From Lithospermum erythrorhizon (taxonomy: Eukaryota; Streptophyta; Magnoliopsida; Boraginales; Boraginaceae): 64,000 nt of DNA. The number at the start of each line of letters is the position of its first letter. Positions within the stretch are counted from its first letter, which is position 1. Positions 11,447 to 33,700 of the stretch are shown in pieces. The stretch spans positions 124,001 to 188,000 of the forward strand of contig JADFUC010000903.1 in the NCBI GenBank assembly GCA_019722365.1, in the 5' to 3' direction. Position numbers and translations under genes: made by a program. The notes beneath the pieces were generated by a model that had not been told where the DNA came from, did no database searches, and was given only the letters and a program-made list of their open reading frames with translations.

Positions 11447-12475
11447 GAAATGTATATCGAGTTATTGAGATTGATGTTATGAGATTGCTGTAGTTGCCGG
11501 GATTATAACACAAGCAGTCATGCTGTGATCGGTGCTGACGCAGATCGCTTGTGGCTCAGGCGCCAGATTCTTTCACAGTCGATCAATGAAATCTATATAT
11601 ACATCGACGGGGTAGCCCCGACCGAAGGTTTGTGTGATATGCATATTAATGTGTAGCATCGGTCGAGGATTGTGACGTATATATACGTGTCGGGAGATGC
11701 CAGACGGGGTGGACGCGCGATCAGCGGGATTTGATTTGTGGACGAGGCTTTGACAGCATGTATTTTGGACCAACCATTATTGATTGCTTTTGTTTTATTT
11801 GAAATCAATATTTGATTATGCGCTGTTGATATGTGAGTGCCATGTTGATCTCAGAAGTGATGCCGAATAAGAGGTCATGGTGTAATTTGGGGAGTAGCTT
11901 GTTCATTAAGTAGTCTTACTGCTTATACATATGCCTTATATATAAGTATGATTATAATGTGGGTCGGATATCATTCGGGGAGTATTTGTATTCACTTAAG
12001 CTTTTGCAGCCTTTTACTCCCTATTCTCTAAGTGAGCTGGTGTTTTGCCTAGGTTTCAGAGCGACGCTGAAGTCACAGGAGCCGCTGGACAAAGGTCATG
12101 GAATAAGATCGTAGCGGCGCGGTGGTGGCATAGAAGTCCTCGCAATGTACTTTTCTCCTATTGTTTCCTCTCTTGTTATATTTTCTAGAATTTTATAAGT
12201 CATAGATCAAGGGTCAAAAGTAATCATACTACTATTATGATGTACCGGAGACTATGTTATGTATTGTTCGTCAGATTATTCCTGGCCGATGTATGTTTAT
12301 GTTAACGATGCGTTTAAAAAAGGTTGCTACTTAAGCCAATTTAACTGTATGAGTATTATTATTATTAACATCAAACGAAGTCATTTTATGTGGTTATCCA
12401 TCGACAGTTGACTGGATGTACAAAGTTGTCGATGATCTTAACCTGCATGACTGACTCAAAGGTCGTTACACTTGA
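11447..12475 (+). mobile_element. Right part of the chromovirus-like LTR
   Basis: After the nested Copia copy the sequence continues with TATCGAGTTATTGAGATTG, like the repeat at 41611-41640, and ends with AAGGTCGTTACA at 12460-12471. The LTR at 41.4-42.8 kb ends with GGGTCGTTACA. I read the two parts (5750-6025 and this one) as one LTR split by the Copia insertion. The middle is poorly matched. Confidence 0.5.
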
Positions 12476-13260
12476 ATTGTACAAAACAGCCCACTCATTC
12501 TATGTATACCCATTGACCCCTCAATTATTCTATCGGGCGAGAATAATAGTAGGACACGAATAACCGCAAAACCAGACCATTAATAGCAAGCTGCTGGCGC
12601 AGCTGAAACGCTAATCGATAAAGCTGCCAACCGTACGGTATGACAAGATTTCTTTCACTTTTTACATATCTCTACTCGATATTGTTAAAGCCATGGATGC
12701 TTTTTTCAGAGCTGCCGGTTTAAGTTCTATAAATCTTATGCACGTGCTGCCTTATTCCTAAAAGTCTTTCACCATCTAATATGATCAATCATGCCCCATT
12801 ACCAGGTACACAGCAAAAATAGTAGTAAAATGTTAGCTAATAAAGTTGTTTCCATTCTAATGGTGATTATTTTTGAGACTCAAAGTGCTTTCTTACCGTG
12901 TGTGTGAGAATAATTTTAATAACATATTAATTGCCTTTATGTGCTCCATTACATAAATCACTTAAAAATATTAAGAATAATGCAAATGCTTACAAAACTA
13001 GATATGAGTAAAAGGTATATGATGAGTAGAAGCATATTTCTTGAAGCTATGTTAAAAATGGGTTTTTGGTTTATTTTTGTTGGATTGGTTTTATGTTTGG
13101 TCTCGATTATCTCTTTATAGGCACTGAAAGAGAGGAAAGGCATTTGGGTGGAAATTTAATAGACGGGAAGCCGGGCGGAAATCCTTGCGCTTCTAAGATG
13201 CGAGAAGTAGCGGGACCAAGACAAATACTTGGACTTCCTCCGTCGGCCGAACAAAGAAAT
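12476..13260. other. Intergenic DNA, no gene seen
   Basis: No supported gene or repeat edge. Small frames at 12958-13275 show no family motif. Confidence 0.4.
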
Positions 13261-15075
13261 AAGTTTTTCACGTGATACTGGGAGTAGTAGGCGAGCTGCG
13301 ACGTAGCGGAAAGGTAAATTACTTTCTCTCAAGCCGTAAAGAGGTTCTCATTAAATCGGTGTTGTCAAGTATTCCAAACTATGTCACAAGGAATTGCTCT
13401 GAAATTGCCACCGAGTATTATTAATAACTTGAATGTTTTAATGGCTAAATTCTTTTGGGGCAACTCCGAATGAGAAAAAGGGAATTCATCGGCAATCATG
13501 GAATCTCTGCATAAAGAGTTTTATATGGTCCCAGTTTAAGGATTTAGAGTGTATGAATCTAGCTCTTAGCTAAATGCTAGTTGAGGGCAGGACTGAAAGC
13601 GCTTCCCAATTCTCTCTTCAAAGTTTTAAGTAAACATTTTAAAGATTTGTCTTCTTCACATTTAATATATGAGAATCCAGTCATAGGTGGCGACGCTTTA
13701 CTGAGTGGGAAGAAAGATAATTTGTAAAGAGGACTAGATGAGTGGAGATGGTCGGCATCGACATTTGGAAGGATCCGTGGGTGCCTCGAGTGAGGATTCC
13801 GGTATTGTGAGGGATAACGAGGTTCATTGGGTATCACAAATATTGAAAATGGAAGCTGGAAATGCTTTGAAAGTGGAAATAACAGCTGGTAATGTGTGGA
13901 GGCTCAAAGCATTTTAGTTATTCTACCCGAGTAGGATGCCAATTAGAGACAAATTAAGCGGCGCCACACCAAATGCGTGAGATTTACCTTACATGTTCGT
14001 GGATACCAGCCACAAGTAGAAACGGACATGAATGGAACGGGAATCTGGGCTCTAGATAAATTCGAGGACCAAGACAGTATAAGTTTCCAGAGGAGTATCA
14101 AAGGAGATTTGAAACTTAGAGTACTACCAAGAATTAAATTATTTATGTAGAAATGTTTATACAATATCCTTCCGACAAGAGATCGCCTTCGTGTCGAGAA
14201 GGCCAGAGTTGAAAGTGACTTTAAAAGTTGAATACTGTCGCTAATCTTTGACACATGTTCTTCTTTCATGTCCTTTTTCTAGCAGACTTTGGTTCACATC
14301 ACCTTGGAGCATAAACACTACCGAAAGACCGTGGAGTTCTTTCAGAGAGTGGTGGACGTCCACATATGGACAACTAAAAAAATAGGGGAGACTTCGAAGA
14401 CATAGTATGGACGCCCCACGCTTCAGCCAAGGCAAGGAACAATATCTTGAGAATAAGAGGGAGAACCGCTCAAATATAGGCGGCCAGAGCTGATGGTCGC
14501 AGACTTCAATTTAAGCAACCCATGTAAGGCAATAACTATCGATACCGACATAATACCGAAAGAGATACGTGGTACTTTATAAATGGAAAAATTAAGATTA
14601 ACACGACGCAGTTTCAATGCAACAACACCGGAACCATCGTTGGTCGGACTTAAATGATACATGTGTCTTCAGATACTCGCCCACTCACGCATCATGTCTA
14701 AACCTGCATTGCCAAAAGCGGAGCGCCTCGCGCGAGTAGCGGATTGAATTTGTTGAAGCAAACAGAAAGTTAATCATACCGAAATACGCACAACAAATAC
14801 AAAGTATTGTGTTTTTCACGGCACCTGGAAGTAAAATTCATGCACGTTCCTCGAAGATCCAATAATGCAACATATACTATGGTTCATCAGATCACGGTAA
14901 CGGAGTCGCAGAACGGCTTCTACCATCCGCCATTTTTGCTTTATCGCCCCTTTGCTACCTACTCTATCGTACTACTGATTTGTTTCTTTGTCGTATTAAC
15001 ACTCCGAATATCAAGTTGTAAATTGCCGATTATTTTTATGATATCATATTGCTTGGTAAAAAAAAAAGGTAATAT
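13261..15075 (+). pseudogene. L1-type LINE remnant: RT C-terminus, zinc ribbon, RNase H
   Basis: Translated piecewise across frames, the + strand matches the last third of plant L1-type ORF2. About 13300-13500 gives KLLSLK, SH-IGVVKYS, then FWGNSE-like and KGIHRQSW. About 13510-13560 gives FKDLECMNLAL. About 13750-13800 gives GIDIWKDPWVPRVRIPV, a very typical block. About 14150-14300 gives NILPTRDRLRVEKARVESD and a cysteine-containing stretch, the reverse-transcriptase-associated zinc-binding region. About 14820-14900 gives VKFMHVPRRSNN, the end of an RNase H domain. A ten-A run at 15058-15067 could be a remnant of the tail. The 5' endonuclease part is missing, as expected for a 5'-truncated LINE. 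Frameshifts are numerous, so it is inactive. Confidence 0.75.
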
Positions 15076-15341
15076 TACTAGCGCATCTCTCTTTTGAAGT
15101 CAGAAGACACCAATAAATATGTGGTTGTGGCATTTAAACGACTATTTTGCCCCCCCATTTGGTGTCAGAATAGCTATGAAGTGACATAAAGAAAATCAAG
15201 TATTTATTAAAAAATTACTTATTCCTACAGATAAATAGTCAGTCAAGCCTGAGTTGAAGCTAAGAAAAGGAAAAGGCTATACATTAAAAGAGAACGTTCC
15301 TTGGGCCATAAAGTGGAGGGTTGAAGTAGCATAAACATCCA
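15076..15341. other. 5' flank of GYRB
   Basis: This short stretch separates the LINE from the gyrase gene and should hold its promoter and 5' leader. I see no clear TATA box. The LINE tail ends only about 270 bases before the first possible start codon. Confidence 0.4.
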
Positions 15342-15383
15342 ATGTCGCCTCTGTGGCTCTGTCCCAAATTTAGTTTGAATGGA

Positions 15384-24711
<9,328 letters not shown>

Positions 24712-25130
24712 GTGTTGCTCATATTTATTAGCTATAATTCTTTGCTTTATATCCTAGCATACAAAAGTGCAATAAGAAGATTCTCTAGCGTACAGTTATA
24801 CAATGGAAATTGGAGGGCACTAAAGATGATTTTCATATAGAGAACCGTTGACAAGATGTCTCTGGTTTGAGTCATATGGGGTGATATTTCATGTTTTGGG
24901 GCCAAGCCACTGTGTGTACTAATTATCCAGCCAACAGAGATCAAACGCCACAATCGGCGTGATCATTTCATACAAAGAAAGTGACACTGTGCCACACCTG
25001 ATAATTACGCGTCAAAGCATGCTAAGAGGACAATTAAATAATATTAAGCAGTGATCATTTCACACAAAGAAAGGATCAATTGAAGATCAATTCGATTGTT
25101 CTAAAGTGTAACTAGATCAAAATTTCGTCC
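24712..25130. other. GYRB 3' flank with short direct repeat
   Basis: Should hold the 3' untranslated region. A near-perfect direct repeat, GTGATCATTTCATACAAAG and GTGATCATTTCACACAAAG, starts at 24959 and 25051, 92 bases apart. No gene seen. Confidence 0.5.
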
Positions 25131-25149
25131 GGGAGCAACTGACGAATAC

Positions 25150-26430
25150 CCTCATTGGTCCCACAAGAAATAAAAAAACAAATAAAAATGGATCGCCACC
25201 GCGCCACGTCTGGCCGCAATGGCTGGTAGCCGCGCCACACGTGGCGCCGTCAGAAGTCGCTTGCTTTTTTTTTCCCTCATTTTAAATTGTTTCGACAATA
25301 ATTACAACAAAAAAAAAATTACACCACTATTTTTTATTTTTCGAGCACTATAAATAAAGTTTCAGGCTTGGCTATTTGACAAAAAAAAATCAAGTTTTTA
25401 CACCTTTTTATTATTCTTTTAATCACTTTTTCTTTTCTCGATTTTCAAGAACTGGCGATCCTTCACAAAAACTACGCGTTTATCAGGTTTTATCAGATGC
25501 TTTCAATAATCTATGTATGTCATGACATGCATGCATCAAAGTTTCAATGTATTTAATAATATCAGGCAAGTATTTTTAAAAAACAATTTAATATTATTTA
25601 TCAGATTAAAATATTATGGATTTTGAAATTCAAAAAAATATATATACTATTAAAAATATACTTTTAAAATATATATGGAATAAAAATATTAAAAAAATTA
25701 TTAAAATATTTTAAAAAATAATTAAAATATTAAAATTATTAAAATATATTTTTTTTAAAATTATAATATTATTTATCAGGGACATTAAATTTTAATAATT
25801 ATATATATGAAATAAATTGTTATAAAAATATATACGCTTTGTCGAAGTGAGAAGTAATTTGACACCCCGAACGACATCCTCACGTCACGGTAGTGCCAAG
25901 TATTCGGTGCCAGTTCTGACGCCAAGCAGAGTAGGTTGCCACCTGACATCCTGATAGCTTCATATTGGGATCAAAATCGATCCTGATCAATTTTTTTGAC
26001 ACCCAAAATGGGGCCCGTGAATAATAAAACAAAAAACAAAATGGCATAACCACCGCAGCTCGGTTGACGAGTCATTTGGCCGGCCGCTTTTATTTTTTTT
26101 CTCCTCTTATTTTTAAAATCATTTTTCAGATTAATAATTAAGCAAAAAAAAAAAAAAAGTTCCATTATTTTTTATTTTTCGAGATTTATAAATAGATACT
26201 GTACAGATTATTCGGATACCAAAAAAAATTTTGATTTTCTTACACAATTTTTATTAATCAGATAAATATTATGAATTTTTTCAAATTCAAAAAAATGCTT
26301 TTAAGTAAAATGAAGATAAAAATGATAATAAGTAGAGAATTAATTGATATCCTCGAATGACATCCTCACGTTACCATGAAAAGTTAAGTATTCAAGTGCC
26401 AGCTTAAATGCATTATATAGTTGTCAAATT
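25150..26430. repeat. Two diverged direct copies of an AT-rich, LTR-like unit
   Basis: Copy A (about 25150-25990) and copy B (about 25990-26430) share, in order, a short GC-rich patch, a T-run and A-run, TTTTTTATTTTTCGAG followed by a TATA-like TATAAATA, an A-run, TTTACAC/CTTACAC, and ATTTATCAG/ATTAATCAG blocks. The TCGAG landmark is at 25341 and 26179. ACATCCTCACGT recurs at 25874 and 26358. The TATA box behind a conserved motif suggests LTR promoters. Confidence 0.5.
25232..25247. repeat. GC hairpin with G-box core
   Basis: GCGCCAC-AC-GTGGCGC is an inverted repeat with seven-base arms and a two-base loop. It contains CACGTGG, a G-box-like bZIP/bHLH site, inside a very AT-rich surrounding. 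Confidence 0.5.
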
Positions 26431-26526
26431 CGACACCGTCACAGATACCAGTGCACATCCATGTGAACGGTGACGCCACTTACTTCATGAAACAAAAAGG
26501 TATACCGATGTATTCGTATTTTTTAG

Positions 26527-26910
26527 TGCCAACTTCGCGAATATTTCTCGAACTAGACTACTGTAATATGAGTTTAACAGTCGATGTCTTTCGCCTTCAA
26601 CCCGACAAATATCAAGTGGATTGAATGCAGGATCTTCATGCCGAAGAGTGAACTAGTCTTCATGGATAATGGCCGTGTATTCTGTGTGATCCGCCGTACT
26701 TCAGTGCGCGGCGACGGACGACAACGCATTACCCGATACTAAAGTTATAGGCTGGCAATAGTATAATAAGTGTCGATAAAGCGAAATTAACATTACCAAC
26801 GTGGTAAAGTAGTGTAGTATATATATATTACCTAAGATAAGCGTTGTACGGTAAGCTCGGCACGCTTACGCCAGGTTCATCTTATCATGATAAATTGCTG
26901 GGTGTTTTAT
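26527..26910. repeat. Left copy of a 3.8 kb-spaced direct repeat
   Basis: Matches 30355-30740 in the same direction: GAATATTTCTCGAACTAG/GAATATTTCTTGAACTAG, then AATATGAGT, CAACCC-ACAAATA, GATTGAATG, GATCTTC, and finally TTCATCTTAT at about 26878 and 30707. The two blocks may be LTRs or LTR parts around the interior at 27.1-30.3 kb. Ends are not defined. Confidence 0.6.
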
Positions 26911-27199
26911 GTTTCTTTTGAAATGAAGCCAAACGAATACGACGCTACATACTAGTGCCACAACCAAATACATCATTACCTCTACTATTTATTGGAGTTA
27001 CTGGCAGAAGAAGCCAAAGAGGGAGACGCCATTATTAAATGCTTTGGGGAATATCCGCCCAGAAATATTCATTACCCTGGATTCGGTCCTCATGAATTTG
27101 GCAGAGAATTCATGGAAAGACGCTTAATGTAATTTTACATTATCAACCTGCTTCTTTCAGGGACGATCGCTAATACTGCTCCCCGCTTTATTCTTAATC

Positions 27200-27370
27200 T
27201 GTCACAATATCTACTTCTATAAAAGGTGAGTTTTGTACTTCTCTCTCTCATTATTGTACTTTCTAACCTTTTATATTCCCAAAATACTCTCTACAACTGC
27301 TGCAAAAATCGTTTCATATTTTTACCCATTAACTTATTTCAATCTTGTATTTTTATAAATTTTTCATCAT
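27200..27370 (+). promoter_or_regulatory. Possible LTR-type promoter
   Basis: TCTATAAAAGGTGAG (27216-27230) looks like a strong TATA box, followed by a CT-rich stretch as in many plant LTR transcription starts. The direction (+) is opposite to the reverse transcriptase at 27.8-28.1 kb, so it belongs to another element or is coincidental. Confidence 0.35.
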
Positions 27371-27779
27371 AAGTGGGCATTACGGTAGAGTTTCAGCAAG
27401 GAACGTGTTTATCCACTTTTCTCCCGTGTGATTCTCTTGCTTTCGCTTATCCCAAAAAAATTGTCCACTTTCTCCATTGTTATTTGCAGCTGTCATTCCA
27501 AAAAAATATCAAGTTTTCGACTTTCCATTTAAATTCTCAACTATTACAAGGTTCCCTGCTTTTTTTCAAAAGTCTTTCCTCTTTTCAATACAAAAATTCT
27601 TCACTTTCGGGCCAGAGTTCTTACATCAAGTATTGCCGGGTTGACCTTTGACTTTCTTTCAAAGGCTGAATGGCCGACCAAGGAATATTCCGCCTCACTT
27701 CGCTTCCTTAACCAAAGATAACATCCATGAGCATTTCCATGTTTCGCCTCTAACTGTGGTCTAAACGGTATCAATTATC

Positions 27780-28180
27780 TGCTGACATTGCGTTCCTCAA
27801 GATTCTTTTAAACCGGAACGACATAACCCTCCAGCCACAGTGATGCTGTGCCCATATTCAAGTTATGAACGCTATCTTTCCTCATCCTCCGAAGCATCTT
27901 AATTTGGTGATATCCTTCGGCATCCACGAAGTCAAAGACTTCATGCCCCGCACTACCATCCACTTAACGCCCTGCGGCATTTAGCTGGTAAGTCTTTCTA
28001 TTACCGCCTTTATTTAAGCTTAGCTTAAATCGCGCAAATTGCCATTTATTGTTTTGGTTTTTGACCAACACAACATTCGCTATCTAACTAGTGGAACCGA
28101 ATTAAAGCGAATGGCACCTAAGTACAGATCGCTACTTCCTCCTTATCGCCAAATTTTTCTTTCACCGGACGTTCTTTTTA
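27780..28180 (-). pseudogene. Ty3/Gypsy reverse transcriptase fragment
   Basis: Read on the minus strand, 28080-28041 gives ANVVLVKNQNNKW, matching the family block ANVVLVKK-NGKWR. Bases 27965-27880 give DGSAGHEVFDFVDAEGYHQI followed by KM, matching D-x-A-GHE-L-SF-DA-SGYHQIKM; the catalytic aspartate region that follows is lost. Upstream bases (28180-28085) resemble the K-R-R block preceding this motif. This is a Tat/Athila-like Gypsy pol. Frameshifts and stops are frequent. Confidence 0.7.
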
Positions 28181-30290
28181 GCTATTTAACGAGGTAAAAT
28201 AGCTGTCAACGCGGTGCGATTGAGAGCCATCTTTAAAGGCCCACTGCCCTGGCATGCTCTTTGCTTTCCCATGCAAAAGACCGTGAATTTCTGATTAATT
28301 GGACTAACCGAGATGACGCTTCTTATCCAACTTTGTATCCACTCAATGTCTCTTTGCTCAGTCCTTGACATGGAATAAGCATTCCACCTCCCCATGAATC
28401 GATTTCTCAAACTTTCCTTCTCCTTTGGGGAGTTATCCTCCTCCTATTCGGGTCAGGACATCTGCGATCTCCCTCCTTTTCCGCTGACTCTCGATTCCTT
28501 ACGCTGTGGTTCAAAGGCGGTAATGTGATGCTGATAAATAGAAACTCGTGTTCGTTGTAGCTGCCATTTTGGGTTTACAATTCCCCTCGCCGTTGGGAAC
28601 TTAACTAAATGTGGGCCATGACACCCATGGACTTCTATAGTCGTTATTACGGTCTCCTATCAATCCATTACACGTGAGTCGCATATCCACACCGTAAACT
28701 ACACCGGAAGCGTCAAAGGGGTCATCAAAGCCTTTCATCATCGGTTACCCACAAACTCGCTTACTCCTAACGGTACACGGAATAATCCGGCTCAGCGGAG
28801 TTCGCACGTGCTCTATTTCATGCTTCTAGCAAATCGAAGCTCGCTGCAGCGCCGGTGATAGATAATATCTACCGAGCCGCCTGTGATCTACCAGATTCGC
28901 TTCTAATATATAACGGGCTACTTTGGCGTAATTACAAGTGGGATTCAGCGGGTATCTCCAATCCTAAACACCGCATCCTGCGGAATCGCAGGTTGCCTCT
29001 CACATGAATCCCAAGTCCACAACTCCATAAACTTCCCTCCTCACATATTTCTTCCTCGAATTTCTCGAATCTCCCCTTCATTGATTCCTCCCGCTATAGT
29101 TGCAATATGCCCTCAGCGACCGTGAACTTTACCCTTTCTATCTTCTTTATCCGCTCACGGATTCGTAGTGGCTTTGTCGCCGATAAGTGACGATGTCTCT
29201 CGGGGGTATATTCTTTCGCTTTTATACGGCGGACGCCGGGCGACTACATCGCGCCCGAGGTTGCCTCTTTCTCAGGAATTCTCTCAATTGTTCTCGCTAG
29301 AATAATCTTCGACTTCCATCTCCTCAAAATTCCGCAAATAATTAGTATCGTGGTCTTCGTTTCTCGAATGTATTCACGCAGTGCTTCTGACCCGCTTGCC
29401 TAAGTTTCCTCTCATCCGTCCCGTATCGGGAGTTTTCGCTTTGTCACGTACTTCCCAAGTACTTTAGCTATAGAAACTCTTGTAGGCGTAGTCAATGACT
29501 CATACGTTGCTTTTGCCTGCTGTCGTATCTAGCCATTCATCTCCTCAAGCAAGGGAAGTTTTGTACCGCTTTTCCGTCGAATCGTCTCCATATCTCGTTG
29601 TATCTCTCTCCCATACAAAGTAAGCTTTTGGCGACACATTCTCTATCTTTTCTTCAACACCATTTCTCTCAAATCCGTGGTTTATCTACACCCACCTTGG
29701 GCCTCCCCAATTAAATACGCTGTAGTTACCGCCGCCGCAGTTCATTTTTTTTGACGCTGCTGTATCAATAAAGCTTCAACTTTCCATATCTTAAACCTCA
29801 AGGCTATACGCCGCTTTGTCGCCCACCACGGGTATGTTCAACAAAGAAAAGTATTATATCGATCACGGTAAGCTTCCTGGCTGCACTCTCAGCCCATGAG
29901 GATCTCTGTTTCCATCCTGTCAGCTTTTGAGCATGCTTGGCTGCGAACTTCGGCAACAAAAGTATCTACGGCCTGGCCGGTACATATCTATCGCTTTCTA
30001 CGGCTAAAGTCACGTATCTCACCTCGCCTTCAACAGGTCGTCAAAAAGTGCTGCATATAAGCAAGTCCCGATTGTTTGATGTTATAGCCACAGCATTCGT
30101 GTCGCACGGGATTCCTCGCACGGCTCGAGCACGCTTGTTCAAGAACCCGCCTTCCCAAGCTATCCGCTCCCTCGCCTTATCCGCCTGGATTATTTGCTTC
30201 TGTCCGCGGTAAATGGGATTCTTGCTTTCGCCTTGGGAGTCAAGGGCCGCCGCGGCACGTGTCGATTGCTGGCTCGCCAGAGATATTCCT
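28181..30290 (-). mobile_element. Probable interior of the same Gypsy element
   Basis: By position this should hold gag and protease on the minus strand, upstream of the reverse transcriptase. The region is less AT-rich than its surroundings and has no clean frame. The minus-strand frame at 28410-28186 and the + frame at 29937-30212 show no motif I can name. Confidence 0.35.
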
Positions 30291-30354
30291 TCGATTATCC
30301 ATATGTATTAATGAATCGATCCTCACGTATCGGCGCCACCGATGTATCTTAGAT

Positions 30355-30745
30355 TTAGGTCAACTCCGTGAATATTTCTTGAACTAGGACTATTTGGAAT
30401 ATGAGTCTGGCGAGTGAATATTGTTTGTCTATACGTCTGGTTCAACCCACAAATACCGCGATTGAATGGTGATCTTCTGGCTGAGTAGAACTATCTTCCT
30501 GGACGGTTATATGTATAAAGTATTTATTGTACTCTAAAAACATGGGCTTTTCACTAGCTGATCCTGCACATTCCGACGCCAAAGTCAAATATGATAAATA
30601 TTGCATAATGTCATGGATAAGGAAATTAATATTATCTTGAACGCCAGAAGCGAGGAGTATATATATTATCAAAGGTGCGGTAATGGTGGTTGGCATCACA
30701 CGCTGCTTCATCTTATTTCCACAAGATAACCAATGGGAAGTTCTT
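30355..30745. repeat. Right copy of the 3.8 kb-spaced direct repeat
   Basis: Counterpart of 26527-26910 (see there). The copies differ by many short indels. Confidence 0.6.
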
Positions 30746-33700
30746 CTACGTTTCCTCCCTTGGGTGCTCGGCCAAAAAACTTAGACGCTATTATTATTAG
30801 GTCACAACCTATTTCATACTCACGCACTCCGTACAATTTATATTCTTTTAAAAGCTCAACTTATGTTCTTATTTAAATTGAGGTATTTACGTCAATTTTT
30901 GGTTACTTATATTGATTTTGAAAAATCATTTACTATGTTTTAGCATTGTATAATTTGGTCCTCAATTGATGGTAATAAAGACCTATTATCGAGTACTCAT
31001 AGATTCGCGTGAGTCCGTCGTTCGTATATAAAATGCCTTCGGCCTCTTCCCTTTAATACAACTACAAATATCTAATTCCGTCCTAATAAGGCTATCCAAT
31101 CTAGCTCAAGATCCAGTCATTGTACATGACATTAATAAATAATAAGTAAGTAGTCAAAGAAAGAGAATCTCGGAGTCTTTACCATTTTATTTTTTCTTTT
31201 TGTATTGACGAATCTTGTATGTGTTCCTAAGAAAATGAATTTGTCAATAAATCATGTTGCATACGAATTGCTTGCACTACTGAGCCGGTGATTCATGAGT
31301 TCTACCAAGACGGCTCTTGCACGTATCGCTTCTTCTAAAGCATGCCCCATTCGCTCCGCCCGTAACAATCCAATTAGTTCTCAGGTGAAAAACATTGTAA
31401 TATTCCATCTTTTGAAACCAAAACCTTTGATGTTATTTGACGTCTAAAGATATTTCTTTCATTATAATAGTTATATGACAAGTTGATCTTTATCTATAAG
31501 CGAACCTTGTTTATAGATGTTTTTGGGCTGTATTAACCCAATTTGACGCTCAAGTCAATTTGGAGCATTCCGTAAACTCGAAGATCCAACTACAAGAAAA
31601 TAGCTTTGATACAATATTCCTTTCGATCTATTTTTTATATATTAAGGGTTAAGTAGCGTAGTTAATATCATGAAACTAAAATTATTGTTAACTAAGAAAA
31701 ATAATTCGCGGGTATAGACAAGATACACTTCGACTTATTAAACATGCGCTTCGAAAGCACCCAGTTTAGTCGGGTATAAACTAAAATCAAATGGATTTAA
31801 GTAAAGTTTTTTGTACCGCATCATCAAGCTGCACTTATCATGCTCCTTCGCATCCTAAATAAACTTGAACACTTAATATGATTTGAATTTGATCACATAA
31901 AAGAGTATATTGATTGGTTAATTAACGAAATAATAAATACTTTTAAAGTGCATCTCTAGAAAAGTATTTAGTGCCCATTTGGGGCAACCTATCTTTCCTT
32001 CTCCGAGCTCGACATGGAAGCAAGGATCTCGGAGCAAGGCGTATCGACAACCATAGGTTTTACATGACAACTCATGATGTTCATATTCACTATTACGTCA
32101 AGATCTTCTTAGAATACCCAGTGTAATTTGCTACAATACCTGCTCCAGCTCTATCATATCTTTTGTTTTATTTATTCTGGAACAATCACAAATATTTTGG
32201 ATTTACTACCAGAAATTCAATGCTTAATCTCAAGATTCAATGTGTATTTCTAAATAATCTTATTTTTCATAATACGATTAACCAACATGTTAACTAATCG
32301 ATTACGATCAATTTTCATAAGAGAATTATATACCCATCTTTTTACATGATTTCCAATCTAGATCATAAACGGGCTAGAATCCATCGGAATTATTTAAACG
32401 GATTTCCTCTTGAGATTGAACTCCGGGAGGATGTATCAGAAATTACCGTGGTAAATTTTTTTAAATATTCAAAATGAATAAACAAGTCTAATAAAAGTTT
32501 ATTCTTTTCCGATTTAGTATTTATATTACCATTACCCATAATTCAATCTAGATTCTCGAATTTTTCAAGCAAAAAGTAAATTAATTCAAACTCAAAGGAC
32601 GATTGGAATTATAATTCAAGCGTAAGTTAAAGTTGCACGCCGGGGTCATCGTTACCCCAAGCACTAAGTAGTTTTCAGGTCGACTCAAGTTATTTGAAAT
32701 CGCTTTCTTATTAGTTTAGTAGTGCGGTAACAAAGATAAAATATTTAGCTTCGCTTTTATGGCACATGATTCCACTGCCCCATGCTAATTCGGCCGTGAG
32801 CATACGCAGCGATGTTTTCACTACTAGATTCTCGCCATCTGGTGCAACATTCGGGTTTGCTTTCAGCTTAAAGACGCTAACGCCAGACGCTTCTTAATAC
32901 AACCTCGCTTTTACGGGTTTAGGTTGCTTCCCAAATCTGCCACGTGCTCTAATCCGGCAGCTCCACTCGCTCCACTCGGGGATGAACCCAAAGTGGAGTA
33001 CCCCTCTCCAAAAAATTAAGGAACATTGTCTCTCCCCAACCATTTTGTTAAGAAATGTGAAAGCGCTGCTTAATCAAAGAGTTTCCATTGTGGTAATACC
33101 AATCATGGATATGGTTAAATTAGATTCTACCAAACGGGCTTATGAGAACACAATTCTAATTTTTTTTGATTAATAATAACATAAATAACTTACTTCGGAA
33201 GTCCCATAGATTTCTAGAATGGTTTTCTCTTTTTCTTACTTTCAAAAACAAAGAAAAAGAACAAAGGGTCTACTTATTTGATGGGCACGTTAAGAGATTA
33301 TCTATGTTAAACTCTTCATAACTTATCAATGAATATAACTGTAATTGATGCGATCGCCCAAAAATGGATGTTCTAGTTTATCGTCCGGATACGGATGCTC
33401 TTACGCCAAAATCTTTGTTTTATTATGTACTTTAGTTTTCAAAATATCCGATTCAAGTAGTAAAATATGTTGAATCAAAATAATTTTTGTTTAAATTTTG
33501 ATTTTTTAGAGGGTGGCAATAATCTATCATACCTGCATCAACATACTAAATTTATAAGGATATATTCGGCACAAGTAGGGCCAACATTTCTATTGCCAAA
33601 TAAGGGGGTTTCCAGGTCCACGGTCAAGTATTTTATTACTTCTTCGGTTGTAATTGCTGTCTTATTAGGTATTAAAACTTATTTTTTGGTAAATTAATGA

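Noticed and set aside
29937..30212. Plus-strand 91-codon frame
   Set aside because: No domain; sits inside a probable minus-strand Gypsy interior.
30800..33700. Possible plastid or mitochondrial DNA insertion
   Set aside because: The clean AT-rich frames at 33.0 and 33.5 kb resemble organelle composition, but I compared them with the small plastid proteins I know and found no match.
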